Of a stretch of DNA of 64,000 nucleotides, positions 9,694 to 18,494 are shown in pieces. The stretch's first letter is position 1, and every line of letters starts with the position of its first letter. The notes under the pieces were generated by a model, which saw only the letters and a list, made by a program, of their open reading frames with translations, was not told the origin of the DNA and made no database searches. Both the position numbers and the translations under genes were made by a program. Location: contig NZ_PQBS01000034.1 of the NCBI RefSeq assembly GCF_002911695.1, forward strand, positions 87,971 to 151,970. Reading direction: 5' to 3'. The DNA comes from Gracilimonas amylolytica. Lineage in GTDB: Bacteria; Bacteroidota; Rhodothermia; Balneolales; Balneolaceae.

Positions 9694-9832
9694 AGGCTCA
9701 GAAGATAGAACCGATCATAAATTATCACAAATATTATCAAGGTTTATTTAACAGGATCTGTACAAAATCAAAATACCTGCAAAATGAAAAAGCTTTCATC
9801 GAAAATAGTTCAGCTGATTGTTATCTTGGTTT

Positions 9833-10411
9833 ATGTTCAAAGTTAGAAATACCATTTTATCAGGCGATATTGCCACGGCCAAGTTTGCTTGCGACCTCCC
9901 GCGTTGCAAGGGAGCCTGCTGCGTGATCGGTGATGCCGGGGCTCCGGTTTCCAAAGATGAGATCCCGGTTCTGCACAAAGCCTACCGAATGCTGAAAGGC
10001 GAATTAATGCCTGAATCAGTGGAGGTAGCCGAACGGGATGGAGTGGTTATCGGTTCCGAAAAGGCAGGCTATGAGATCTCAACGGTACGAACAGAGGAAT
10101 GCATCTTTGTAAAATATGATGAGAACGAGGTGGCCTATTGTGCCATTCAGAAAGCCTACTTTGAAGGCCGGTTCAATTGGGAAAAACCACTAAGCTGTCA
10201 TTTGTTTCCGGTGCGCCTAAAACACATTGCCGGTTTTGATTATGCTAATTTTGAGTATGTTCCCAAACTGTGTTCGGCAGCCTGTGAAAAGGGGGATAAA
10301 GAAAACATATACCTGGCTGAATTTTTAGAAAAACCGCTGGTTCGCAGGTATGGAAAAGAATGGTATGATGAATTTATTGAATCCTGTAAATCAATGAGAG
10401 ACCAAACATAG
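9833..10411 (+). CDS. DUF3109 family cysteine-rich protein
   Basis: A protein of about 190 residues resembling the DUF3109 family of Bacteroidota. It has cysteine clusters CDLPRCKGACC near the N-terminus, a central ECIFVKYDE / CAIQKAYF segment, CHLFPVR, and CSAAC near the C-terminus, which suggests a metal- or Fe-S-binding protein like the YkgJ group. The frame extends to a TTG at 9818, but the ATG at 9833 is the more likely start. The stop TAG shares its last base with the GTG start of rpoN, so the two genes are translationally coupled. The molecular role is unknown. Confidence 0.78.
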   Translation: MFKVRNTILSGDIATAKFACDLPRCKGACCVIGDAGAPVSKDEIPVLHKAYRMLKGELMPESVEVAERDGVVIGSEKAGYEISTVRTEECIFVKYDENEVAYCAIQKAYFEGRFNWEKPLSCHLFPVRLKHIAGFDYANFEYVPKLCSAACEKGDKENIYLAEFLEKPLVRRYGKEWYDEFIESCKSMRDQT

Positions 10412-11916
10412 TGCTTCGCAATAAGCAAAATATCGGGCAGAAACAGCAACAAAATCTGCAGCAGAAACTTTCGCCACAGCAGCTGCAGTACATCAAGCTG
10501 TTACAGCTTCCTACTATCGCTTTAGAGCAGCGGATCAAAGAGGAGATGGAAGAGAACCCCGTGCTTGAGGAAGTGGACCCGGTAGACGCGGAATCCGTGA
10601 GCCTGGAAGAACAGGAAGCTCCGGAAGAAAATCGTGAAGAAGCTCTCGAAAGCCTCGACGATCACGAAGTGGACTGGGATGAGTTCGATAATAATACGGA
10701 GTATGACGGTGAGAATTTCAGCTCATCCTACAATCCGGATATTGAGGAGTGGAAAGACCTTCCGAATCCCTATCACGCCTCACTCCTGGAAGAACTTGAA
10801 GATCAGGTGGCCCTGCTGGACCTGAATGATGAGGAGACGCTAATTGCAGATCAGATCCTCGGCTCGCTGGATGAAGACGGTTATTTCCGCAGAGAACCGG
10901 AGGCAGTGGTGGATAACATAGCCTTCAATCATGGTATTTTACTGAATGAGGAGAAAGTTGAGGAAGTACGAAAAAAGATACAACAGCTGGAACCGACGGG
11001 AATAGCGTCAAGGGATCTGCAGGATTGCCTGCTGGTACAACTCAAAGCTTCAGAAAAGAGATTGCCAGCCAGGGACCTGGCGATCAGAATTGTGCGCGAT
11101 GCCTGGAAACTCTTCGAAAAGAAGCATTACAATAAACTCCTTCAAAAATTCAATATCGACCGGGAAGAGCTGCAGGAAGCGGTAGAAACGATCCGGCATA
11201 TGGATCCCCGGCCCGGAGCGATCTCAACCGGAATGGAGCAGACTCAGAACTATATCGAACCTGATTTTGAAGTGTACTGGAAGGGTAAGTCAGGGGGTGA
11301 AACAGAGAGGGGAGAGTTTGTGATCTCTTTGAATCAGCGTAACGCTCCATCATTGAGGATATCACCTGAATACAAAGAAATGTGGGAGGATATCAAAGCC
11401 AAAAAGAAGAAGAATACAGATGCCGAGACCCGCACTTTTATGAAGCGAAAGATCGACTCGGCTCAGTGGTTTATCGAGTCTATCAGGCAGCGGCAAAATA
11501 CCCTGATGAATATCATGAAGACCATTGTGGCACTTCAGGAAGATTTCTTTAAATATGGGGAAGGCCTGAAACCCATGATCCTGAAAGATGTGGCTGAACG
11601 GATCGGAATGGATATTTCAACGGTCTCACGCGTGGTAAATGGGAAGTATGTTCAAACGCATTTTGGGGTGTATGAGCTTAAGTATTTTTTCAATGAGGGA
11701 CTTGAAACTGAGAGCGGGGAAGAGGTTTCAAATCGTGAAGTGAAAAATCTGCTTCAGAATATCATTAATAATGAAAATAAACGTAGCCCCTATAGCGATC
11801 AAAAGCTAACCGATATGCTGAATGAGAAGGGATATAAGGTCGCCCGGCGAACGGTCAGTAAATACCGCGAACAGCTTAATTTGCCGGTAGCCCGTATGAG
11901 AAAGCAGGTGATATAA
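10411..11916 (+). CDS. rpoN: RNA polymerase sigma-54 factor
   Basis: Sigma-54, which directs polymerase to -24/-12 promoters that need an AAA+ activator. Region I is the Gln/Leu-rich N-terminus (LSPQQLQYIKLLQLP); an acidic region II follows at about 60-110; then the core-binding domain, the helix-turn-helix (IGMDISTVSRVVNGKYVQT), and the RpoN box ARRTVSKYRE near the C-terminus. All are intact in 501 residues. It starts with GTG overlapping the stop of the DUF3109 gene. No sigma-54 activator is encoded in this window. Confidence 0.96.
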   Translation: MLRNKQNIGQKQQQNLQQKLSPQQLQYIKLLQLPTIALEQRIKEEMEENPVLEEVDPVDAESVSLEEQEAPEENREEALESLDDHEVDWDEFDNNTEYDGENFSSSYNPDIEEWKDLPNPYHASLLEELEDQVALLDLNDEETLIADQILGSLDEDGYFRREPEAVVDNIAFNHGILLNEEKVEEVRKKIQQLEPTGIASRDLQDCLLVQLKASEKRLPARDLAIRIVRDAWKLFEKKHYNKLLQKFNIDREELQEAVETIRHMDPRPGAISTGMEQTQNYIEPDFEVYWKGKSGGETERGEFVISLNQRNAPSLRISPEYKEMWEDIKAKKKKNTDAETRTFMKRKIDSAQWFIESIRQRQNTLMNIMKTIVALQEDFFKYGEGLKPMILKDVAERIGMDISTVSRVVNGKYVQTHFGVYELKYFFNEGLETESGEEVSNREVKNLLQNIINNENKRSPYSDQKLTDMLNEKGYKVARRTVSKYREQLNLPVARMRKQVI

Positions 11917-11937
11917 GCTTTTTAATAGCCCAAATCA

Positions 11938-14900
11938 TTACTCATTCTTTTTTTCTACCATCAGGATCACAGGGTCTGCAGGGATTCCTGAATTGACCAC
12001 GCGTTCTTTGAGCCTGTTGATCCGATTCCAGCCTTCCATCAATTCAGTGGTGACGAGATAGCTTTCACGGTTCTCATCCAGAAGTATTTTTATCCTCAGG
12101 TTTAGGGATCGTTGGATCTGTTCAACATAGGACCGTGCTTCTACCTCAGTTGAGAAATCATTCAACAACAGTAGAAATTCAAAACTAAGGTCCGTTACCT
12201 TGACAGGAGGTGTGAGGGGCAGAATGCTTGCATTGGTGTAGTTATCCAGATCGCCTCGCAGCTCTCTGAGCTTCTCAGCGGCCTGTCTTTCTGATCGGAA
12301 TGCTCCAATGCCAATTCTGATATCAAAGCCGTTACCGGGAATTTCAGCTGCAGTAATGCCTTTCTCTTCCTGCAGGTCCCGAATATATCTTTGAGCATTT
12401 TCCTGAGTTGCAAATTCTGCAATCTTCACATAATAACGGGTTGTTTCAGGATTCAGATCCAGATCCGCATAACACTGACTGATAACAGCCGCATTGAGAT
12501 CATAAGTTGTATTGAATTCCTGAGTTGCGGTATTCACTCTCCCCAGGCTTTGATACTGAATTTCACGTAATCCATACAGATTATAAGGGGTGTTGTAGAT
12601 CGTGAAGGTCAGATAATCCTCTTCCAGCCTCTGAGACAAATTGGTTGCTTGTTGTTCCTGTGAGTAGGAAGCAAACTGAATACCATAGATGCAGCGTCCG
12701 GGGGTTAGTGACTCAAGATCATTATCAGAGCTAAAAGCTGATGGGATGGCATCTGTAATAGTTGGTACAGGCACAGTTTCAGTAGCGGGTTCTGAAACAG
12801 GATCCGCATCGGTCAATGTGATCTCAGTACGTTCCGGTTGCTGCACCGGTGGAAGATCGTTATCGGCTTCTTCTTCGGTAACCGCTTGCTGCCCCGCATC
12901 AAGACTGTAAGCCGGTAATGTTGAATCCGGTAGGGCGGCCACAAGGGATGAATCAGTCTCAGTGATCTTAGCGGAGTCACCATCTGCGATCTCGGGGATA
13001 CCCGTTACCGGAGGTTGAATGGTTTCAATATCTGTTTGAAGTGAATCTGCTGTTTGTGTTGGTTCATCCGTGATCTCAACATCTTCATTCCCCAGATCGG
13101 CTATGGTACTGTCAGCAGGAATATCGGTTTGAAGATCAACCTCTGTATCTGATTCTGTTGTGTCTGCCAAAAGCTCAGGATCCTCAATTTCTGCTTCTGT
13201 GAAAGGTTCTGAAACAACAGTGTCGGGCAAGGAATCAGTCCGTACAGAATCGGCCTCTATTTCTGTTAAGTCCGTAACAGGAACACCGAGAGGGGTGATC
13301 ACCGGTGGTAAGCCGGTATCAGGATCCACATCTGCATCGGTTTGATCCGAATCAGTTTGAGGAGTTTCATCGGTCGTATCAACAGTATCAGTATTGGCCT
13401 GCTCATTACGGGCAACAGAGTCCGTTACTGCAATAGAGGGAACCGTCTCGTTGACCACAATGGTGCCAAGGGTATCAGGTAAAATGATCGGTTCCGGGAT
13501 TGTTGGGGCTACCGGTTCTACAGAATCACCATCTGCCACGGTTAAAGGAGGGATCACAGTTTCAGTATCTGTCTCGGTCGTATCCGAAGTTTCAGGGTCC
13601 GTAGCCTCTGCAATTTGCTCAGGCTCCTCCCGTTCCATGCCGCCAGGGATCAATTCAAAACCGAGCCCTTCTACAAAATCTCCGTCCGGTGACCGTGCCA
13701 CTTCAAAACTGATCACCTCGGGTTCGGCATATACATCCAGTATATCAAGCTGGGTAGAATCAACTTTCAGGGTGTAACTGCCGGGTGGTACCTCGTAATC
13801 ATAAAAACTACCGTCACTGAAAGTTCTGAGTTCCTTGGTGTAGGTTTGGTCCTGACTGCTCATAAGTAACTTCAAACCGGCCACGCCTGTCGTGTTTCCA
13901 CTTTCCAGCAAGCGTTGAACCGAGCCTTCGATCACGCCCGACATATAGAACGGAACTTCCACTTTCTTGAACCGATTGGGATCCGTGATCAAGCCGAATT
14001 TCTCAAATTCAGGTACCAGCATGGGGTTCTGGATCAGGGATTTGTTCAGTTCCATGTTATAATAAAAATAGGGCTGCATCTGCGTGTAGTAGATCACTCC
14101 GTTCTTAACGGTACTGGTGGCCCCCGAGCGCTGAATTCTCAAGGCATTGCCGGCTATCGGATCGTCGTTATCCCCGAAATCACCGTCTGCATTATTGTCC
14201 ACAAAGAGTTTGACGGCGGTACCGGATCGTCCCACTTGATCGCGGCTGGTGAAGATGAAATTGTTGTAGTTGGTATCGTAACCAATGGATCCCCTCACGT
14301 TCTGGGTAAGATTTCCGGATCCCCGAATGTTGCTGTACGTAGTACTGGATCGGACCTTATTGAAATCTACCACAAGATTGAACCGGAGGCTGTTATACTC
14401 TGCTGCAAAATTACGGCCGTAGGATAACTGCAGGCGGCCCTGTTCAAAGACATTTTGCGAAAGTAGCACTTCCGCCGATTCCAGCTGATTCAAGGCAGGT
14501 TGATATCGGAATTGTCCTCTTAAAAAGACACCTCTCAGGTACACGGGTAAATTACGATTTCGTGACACGGTGTAGGTGGCAGAAGTTTCCAATGCTGCGG
14601 TGTTGGAGGGATCAAATGGATCAAAGCTACCGCTGATCCGGTCACTGTAGCCCAAACGCAGATTCAGCTTGCTGATCCTGGAGTTAAGATCCAGCCTGAA
14701 GTTGGTGGAACTGTTGGAGGCCCGGTAGCGTGAAAAAGCCGAGGCTCTCACATTGAACGGCAATCCCCAGAAATTAAAGGGGTAGAACGCACTGGCCACT
14801 AAACGTCGCTCATCATTAGAGGGATTATAAATACTGAAGCCTTCATTGTAGGAGGTATAATCCAGTGTGAAACTGGCAGAATTTGGGTAGATCACATTGA

Positions 14901-16257
14901 GCAATCCCCTATAGTAGGCCTCACTGGCAGCCTCAAGGGTCAGAATGTAGTTACTTTTGATACGAGAGGATAAAGACCCGGTAAAAGTGGGCAGCGATTC
15001 ATGATATCCCTGATAATACTCGACGCCGGCTTTTGCGGTCAGCCACTCGTTGATCCCGTAGGCACCGGCTCCCTGTGCGGTAAGGTCCTGTGTGGTCTGA
15101 CCAAAGATAGGATTATCCAGGCGACCTGCATTCACCGTGTAATTGAATACTCCGGATGGCTGAAAGGTAAAGGGCACCTGAAGTCGTTCAGAGCGTTCAA
15201 TGATCTGCCCGGTGGGACCATAGATCTTCAGGTCAAGTTGTGAGGATCCGTAACTCACCGGCGTTAGGAAGCGATAATTACCAAGTTCATCCGCCTGCTG
15301 GAAATCGATGAGGACATTATTCAGGTATAGCTCCACCTCAGACTGCGGGATGGTGGTTCCCTGTACCTCAAATTCATCAAAGAGCCTGCGGGGTTCAATG
15401 GGTTCGTTAGAGAGCCTGATGCCGGTGTAGGCATTGCGTGAAAACCCATCGGTGGTGGTTTGACCAATGGTTAATTTGGTAAGCCATGGCTGATCGCGGT
15501 ACATATAGCGCCACCGGAGGTTATCGGTTGCAAAGTTGGAGAAATTCTCTGAATAACTGCCGAAGATCGAGCCCTGAAGGTCGCCGCCATATACCTGAAG
15601 CCCAAGGTTGGTGTTGAAGTTATAGACGTTCTGATTGGGATTAAGGTTGGCAGAGAGATTGTAATCCACAAAGCCGCCATCCAGGAAAGGGCGCTCACGG
15701 TCATATTTTAGGGGATAGCGTTCTTCCTGAAGTCTGTTTTGATCGGCCACCTGTCGCCGTTGCCGCCTGATGGCCTGTTGTATAGCCGGCAGTTCACGCT
15801 GGGTTTCAAGATTCAGGCTCAGGTTGTTAAAGTCGATGGTGAAATCGAGGCCAAAAGCCTGGTAAAAGATGTCAGCCCGCAGGTAAGAATCAATTTCTCT
15901 GAGGATGTAATCCTCGGCGTTGATCTCAATGCGTTCATCCCCGAATTGTATCTCACCCGACTGAAAGTTGATGCGATAGGGGATCTGTTCGATACCAAAC
16001 CGGCCGTCGATGACGAGACCATTAATGGTGTGATCGATATTGAAAAGGGAGAAAAGCTCGGAGACCGGAAGGTAGAACTCATCATTCTTGTAATAAGAAA
16101 TGATAACTGAGTTAATGACGCCGCGGTGACGAAAATCGAGATAGACCTCGATCTCGTCGGAATTATTGCTCTGTGCAGAAAGTGAACCGGTCATAGGACC
16201 GGCGCCCAAAGCAATAAGAAATATGAATGTTGCTAGCCACGGCCAATTGTTGGTCAC
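11938..16257 (-). CDS. Usher-like outer-membrane protein with acidic linker and triple SPOR tail
   Basis: A 1439-residue protein that I read as an assembly platform of a chaperone-usher-like pathway. After a signal peptide (cleavage near SLSAQ, residue 29) comes an N-terminal domain (about 30-150). An usher-like beta-barrel region follows, with the family pattern of VELYLNN, a G-Y-R-F strand, SSQLDLKIYGPTGQ and a VPFTFQPSGVFNYTV stretch, then many alternating strands to about 700. A calcium-loop-like DNNADGDFGDNDD segment and a carboxypeptidase-regulatory-like fold (VPPGSYTLKV) come next. Residues about 870-1186 are a low-complexity Asp/Thr/Pro/Glu linker. Residues about 1187-1435 hold three SPOR-like repeats (FASYSQEQQA, FATQENAQ, FSTEVEARS). 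The start is GTG, one base after the chaperone stop. Known ushers lack SPOR domains and this linker. Function is inferred from fold pattern and neighbours. Confidence 0.75.
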   Translation of the reverse strand: MTNNWPWLATFIFLIALGAGPMTGSLSAQSNNSDEIEVYLDFRHRGVINSVIISYYKNDEFYLPVSELFSLFNIDHTINGLVIDGRFGIEQIPYRINFQSGEIQFGDERIEINAEDYILREIDSYLRADIFYQAFGLDFTIDFNNLSLNLETQRELPAIQQAIRRQRRQVADQNRLQEERYPLKYDRERPFLDGGFVDYNLSANLNPNQNVYNFNTNLGLQVYGGDLQGSIFGSYSENFSNFATDNLRWRYMYRDQPWLTKLTIGQTTTDGFSRNAYTGIRLSNEPIEPRRLFDEFEVQGTTIPQSEVELYLNNVLIDFQQADELGNYRFLTPVSYGSSQLDLKIYGPTGQIIERSERLQVPFTFQPSGVFNYTVNAGRLDNPIFGQTTQDLTAQGAGAYGINEWLTAKAGVEYYQGYHESLPTFTGSLSSRIKSNYILTLEAASEAYYRGLLNVIYPNSASFTLDYTSYNEGFSIYNPSNDERRLVASAFYPFNFWGLPFNVRASAFSRYRASNSSTNFRLDLNSRISKLNLRLGYSDRISGSFDPFDPSNTAALETSATYTVSRNRNLPVYLRGVFLRGQFRYQPALNQLESAEVLLSQNVFEQGRLQLSYGRNFAAEYNSLRFNLVVDFNKVRSSTTYSNIRGSGNLTQNVRGSIGYDTNYNNFIFTSRDQVGRSGTAVKLFVDNNADGDFGDNDDPIAGNALRIQRSGATSTVKNGVIYYTQMQPYFYYNMELNKSLIQNPMLVPEFEKFGLITDPNRFKKVEVPFYMSGVIEGSVQRLLESGNTTGVAGLKLLMSSQDQTYTKELRTFSDGSFYDYEVPPGSYTLKVDSTQLDILDVYAEPEVISFEVARSPDGDFVEGLGFELIPGGMEREEPEQIAEATDPETSDTTETDTETVIPPLTVADGDSVEPVAPTIPEPIILPDTLGTIVVNETVPSIAVTDSVARNEQANTDTVDTTDETPQTDSDQTDADVDPDTGLPPVITPLGVPVTDLTEIEADSVRTDSLPDTVVSEPFTEAEIEDPELLADTTESDTEVDLQTDIPADSTIADLGNEDVEITDEPTQTADSLQTDIETIQPPVTGIPEIADGDSAKITETDSSLVAALPDSTLPAYSLDAGQQAVTEEEADNDLPPVQQPERTEITLTDADPVSEPATETVPVPTITDAIPSAFSSDNDLESLTPGRCIYGIQFASYSQEQQATNLSQRLEEDYLTFTIYNTPYNLYGLREIQYQSLGRVNTATQEFNTTYDLNAAVISQCYADLDLNPETTRYYVKIAEFATQENAQRYIRDLQEEKGITAAEIPGNGFDIRIGIGAFRSERQAAEKLRELRGDLDNYTNASILPLTPPVKVTDLSFEFLLLLNDFSTEVEARSYVEQIQRSLNLRIKILLDENRESYLVTTELMEGWNRINRLKERVVNSGIPADPVILMVEKKNE

Positions 16258-16258
16258 C

Positions 16259-17089
16259 TTAAGGAATTGTTACAGTGGTTGTTGCTGTGACGGGGTCCAT
16301 TTGTACGATATCACGGGATGAAACGTCGTTTCGCTGTGATTCGAACTTAACTTCGATCGTGTACTGTCCGGAAGGTACGCCTTCAATATTGAGTTCCTGA
16401 CGCTGTGTACCATCAAAATACAAACTGGTTGAAATGAATCCTGATTGTACCACTTCACCGTCAGAATTTTTCAGATTCACGGAAATGGTTCCGAGAAAAG
16501 GGGCATTGCCGGTTCGGTTATAATCTGTGAGTACGGCAAGAATGTTCTCATCCGAGATCTCGGTTCGAATTTCTGCCACTTCAATACCGGTATTTACGTC
16601 TCCGTTCTTGTAGAACAAGCCGGTTACCTGATTGATCACAATACCCACCTGGGCGGTTACGGACTGATCGTTTGAAAGCTCGATGGGGGCACTTTGCGGG
16701 GTGGAGGAGGTTTTGATCCTTGACCAGTACACGCCATCATTGAGCGTATTTGGTGGGGTGATCCTTAGCCTCACGATCTGCCGCTGATTGGGATTCAATA
16801 CAAAATTTCTTGGAAAGGCCCGGATGCTTTCAGCGATGGAATGATCGGCCGCGACCTCCGCGCTGTCTTCAACGGTGGTCCGGTTACCATTCTCATCGGT
16901 CTGTGAATAACCGAAAAAGAAGTCAATGGAGACCTCCTGCGGGGTATTCGAGTTGTTGATCACCATATAGGTGCCAAATTTAGACTGACTGTCAATAAAT
17001 AAATTGGTTGGGGCAATGGTTACCTGAGCCATTGATTGCAGGGGAAGAACTAAAGCAATGGCAAGTAATATATTACGTATGGCTGTCAT
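16259..17089 (-). CDS. PapD-like periplasmic pilus chaperone
   Basis: A 276-residue exported protein (signal peptide ending SMAQ, residue 21) with the two-domain layout of fimbrial chaperones. The first Ig-like domain starts VTIAPTNLFID and has the family pattern FPRNFVLNPNQRQIVRLR on its G-strand side, followed by the linker region TGLFYKNGD that matches the position of the conserved lysine of PapD. The second domain ends SGQYTIEV. In PapD an N-terminal arginine anchors the subunit C-terminus; here that place is occupied by Thr/Asn, so the arginine seems missing. It lies between the subunit genes and the usher-like gene, one base from the latter. The family assignment is good and the substrate is inferred. 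Confidence 0.8.
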   Translation of the reverse strand: MTAIRNILLAIALVLPLQSMAQVTIAPTNLFIDSQSKFGTYMVINNSNTPQEVSIDFFFGYSQTDENGNRTTVEDSAEVAADHSIAESIRAFPRNFVLNPNQRQIVRLRITPPNTLNDGVYWSRIKTSSTPQSAPIELSNDQSVTAQVGIVINQVTGLFYKNGDVNTGIEVAEIRTEISDENILAVLTDYNRTGNAPFLGTISVNLKNSDGEVVQSGFISTSLYFDGTQRQELNIEGVPSGQYTIEVKFESQRNDVSSRDIVQMDPVTATTTVTIP

Positions 17090-17171
17090 CTGCGATGATT
17101 TGATTCACGTTTGTCCAAATTTAGTAAAAAACGAACCAACCTTTGAATTATTTGTGGAAAAGAGATCAGCT

Positions 17172-17204
17172 AAAAAAAAAGCCATGGAGGGTAAGCTCCA
17201 TGGC
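17172..17204 (-). terminator. Intrinsic terminator between major subunit and chaperone
   Basis: GCCATGGAG (17181-17189) pairs with CTCCATGGC (17196-17204), a perfect 9-bp stem with a 6-nt loop, followed on the minus strand by nine Ts (17180-17172). It lies 22 bp after the DUF4402 gene stop and 83 bp before the chaperone start, so it would cap the subunit transcript and let only part of transcription reach chaperone and usher. Confidence 0.9.
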
Positions 17205-17225
17205 AATATTGGAAAAATTTAAAAT

Positions 17226-17750
17226 TTAGTTGTAGTCAACTTGTACAGTAATGGTGTTTTGGTATGTATTACCCGCAACACCGTTTGATGCATCAGTGAT
17301 AGCTCCACCAACGAACACATAAATGTCATTTGCAGTAGCTTGGAAACTTCCTGTTATAGTCTGAGAGTTTAGTGTACCAAAACCAGCAGCAGAAGTTGCA
17401 TCACTACTTCCATCAGTTGTATATGCTGCTGTGTAACTTCCAAAAGTTAGGTCGTTTGCAGGTGTGCCATCGGTTAGAGTGCTAGGAAAATCAATGGTAA
17501 CGCCTAAATCAACTCCAGCAGAAGCGCCTGAAATTTGAACAGCACCAGCGCCAGCATCAGTGGCTGCAATTGTGATTGGAGTTTGGCTTGTAGTAATTGT
17601 ACCAAATAATAAATCAGCAAATTGATTAACTGTAAATGCAGATTGTACTGTAGCGCTGGCATTAACAGTTGCACTTCCTTGAGCAAAAGCTGTCGTGCTA
17701 AAAACTCCTAAAAGGGCGAAAAGGGTAAGTGTTTGTTTTAAAACTTTCAT
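17226..17750 (-). CDS. DUF4402 protein, probable major pilin-like subunit
   Basis: A 174-residue exported protein (signal peptide ending TAFAQ, residue 24) of the DUF4402 type: a single beta-sandwich rich in Ala, Thr, Gly and Ser, with no cysteine in the mature part. The C-terminus QNTITVQVDYN has alternating hydrophobics and a penultimate Tyr, like subunits handled by PapD-type chaperones; the Gly is 15 rather than 14 residues from the end. It is the subunit gene closest to the chaperone, has its own upstream gap (213 bp) and is followed directly by a terminator, so it is likely the most abundant subunit. The subunit role is an inference from these facts. Confidence 0.75.
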   Translation of the reverse strand: MKVLKQTLTLFALLGVFSTTAFAQGSATVNASATVQSAFTVNQFADLLFGTITTSQTPITIAATDAGAGAVQISGASAGVDLGVTIDFPSTLTDGTPANDLTFGSYTAAYTTDGSSDATSAAGFGTLNSQTITGSFQATANDIYVFVGGAITDASNGVAGNTYQNTITVQVDYN

Positions 17751-17963
17751 GTCCGTGAGATTAAGTTTGTTGTTTTATTAATTTCTGATCCAAAATTATC
17801 GAACATCTCGAAACTGTCCAATTAGATAGTCTTAATTAAAGCCGGTTAACCAACGTAGTTAAAGTGCGTGTTTATTAAGTACCGACGCTAAGGTAATCAC
17901 AGGTACACTTAATTATCTTTAGAGTTCTTTAATGTTAAAGAAGTGGGGAAAGGGGTAAACCAA

Positions 17964-18494
17964 TTAATCGTAATCCAGGCTGAGGACAATATTCCCGGTA
18001 TAAAGGCCATTTGGGATATTACCGATCACAATAGAACCGTACACATAGATATACATTTGTTTCCAGACCTCAGCTTCCATTTCCGGGGTAGTGTTCTGGG
18101 TGATGGATACCATACCCTCATTCAGGGGCAGGGGCCGGCTGTTTTGCGGGTTATCTGAACCGGTATTGTTGTAAGCCATACCAAGCTCTAGAGGGATGTC
18201 GGCCACCACACCCGGCTCATTATTCTCAAGAGCCTCCGGATACTGCAGGTCGATGTAGATATTCTGGGTGTGAAAGGCTCTGACGCTGAAGATCCCCATG
18301 TTGGCATCCCCAAGCTGAATGGTGGTACGACCGGAATTGGTGATCTGTGTACCGAAATCGAGGGGCTGAACGACAGTAGCTTGAAGTTCCGGCTCAACCG
18401 TGAGCCGTAAATTGATGAACTGAGCAAACAGGGCAGAGGATACACTCAGTGAAAACAGGATCGGGAGTAATATGTAGGTTAGAGACCTAATCAT
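17964..18494 (-). CDS. DUF4402-like subunit
   Basis: A 176-residue exported protein (signal peptide ending ALFAQ, residue 25). The core has LDFGTQITNSG, the typical DUF4402 'xxFG' strand, and the C-terminus GLYTGNIVLSLDYD has Gly at position 14 from the end, Tyr penultimate and alternating hydrophobics, the signature of chaperone-usher subunits. Its start overlaps the previous gene by 8 bp, so the three upstream DUF4402 genes form one coupled operon. It is probably a minor or tip subunit. Confidence 0.72.
   Translation of the reverse strand: MIRSLTYILLPILFSLSVSSALFAQFINLRLTVEPELQATVVQPLDFGTQITNSGRTTIQLGDANMGIFSVRAFHTQNIYIDLQYPEALENNEPGVVADIPLELGMAYNNTGSDNPQNSRPLPLNEGMVSITQNTTPEMEAEVWKQMYIYVYGSIVIGNIPNGLYTGNIVLSLDYD

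Noticed and set aside
11938..16257. T9SS cargo
   Set aside because: The usher-like protein ends in SPOR-like repeats and a charged tail, not in a T9SS sorting domain.
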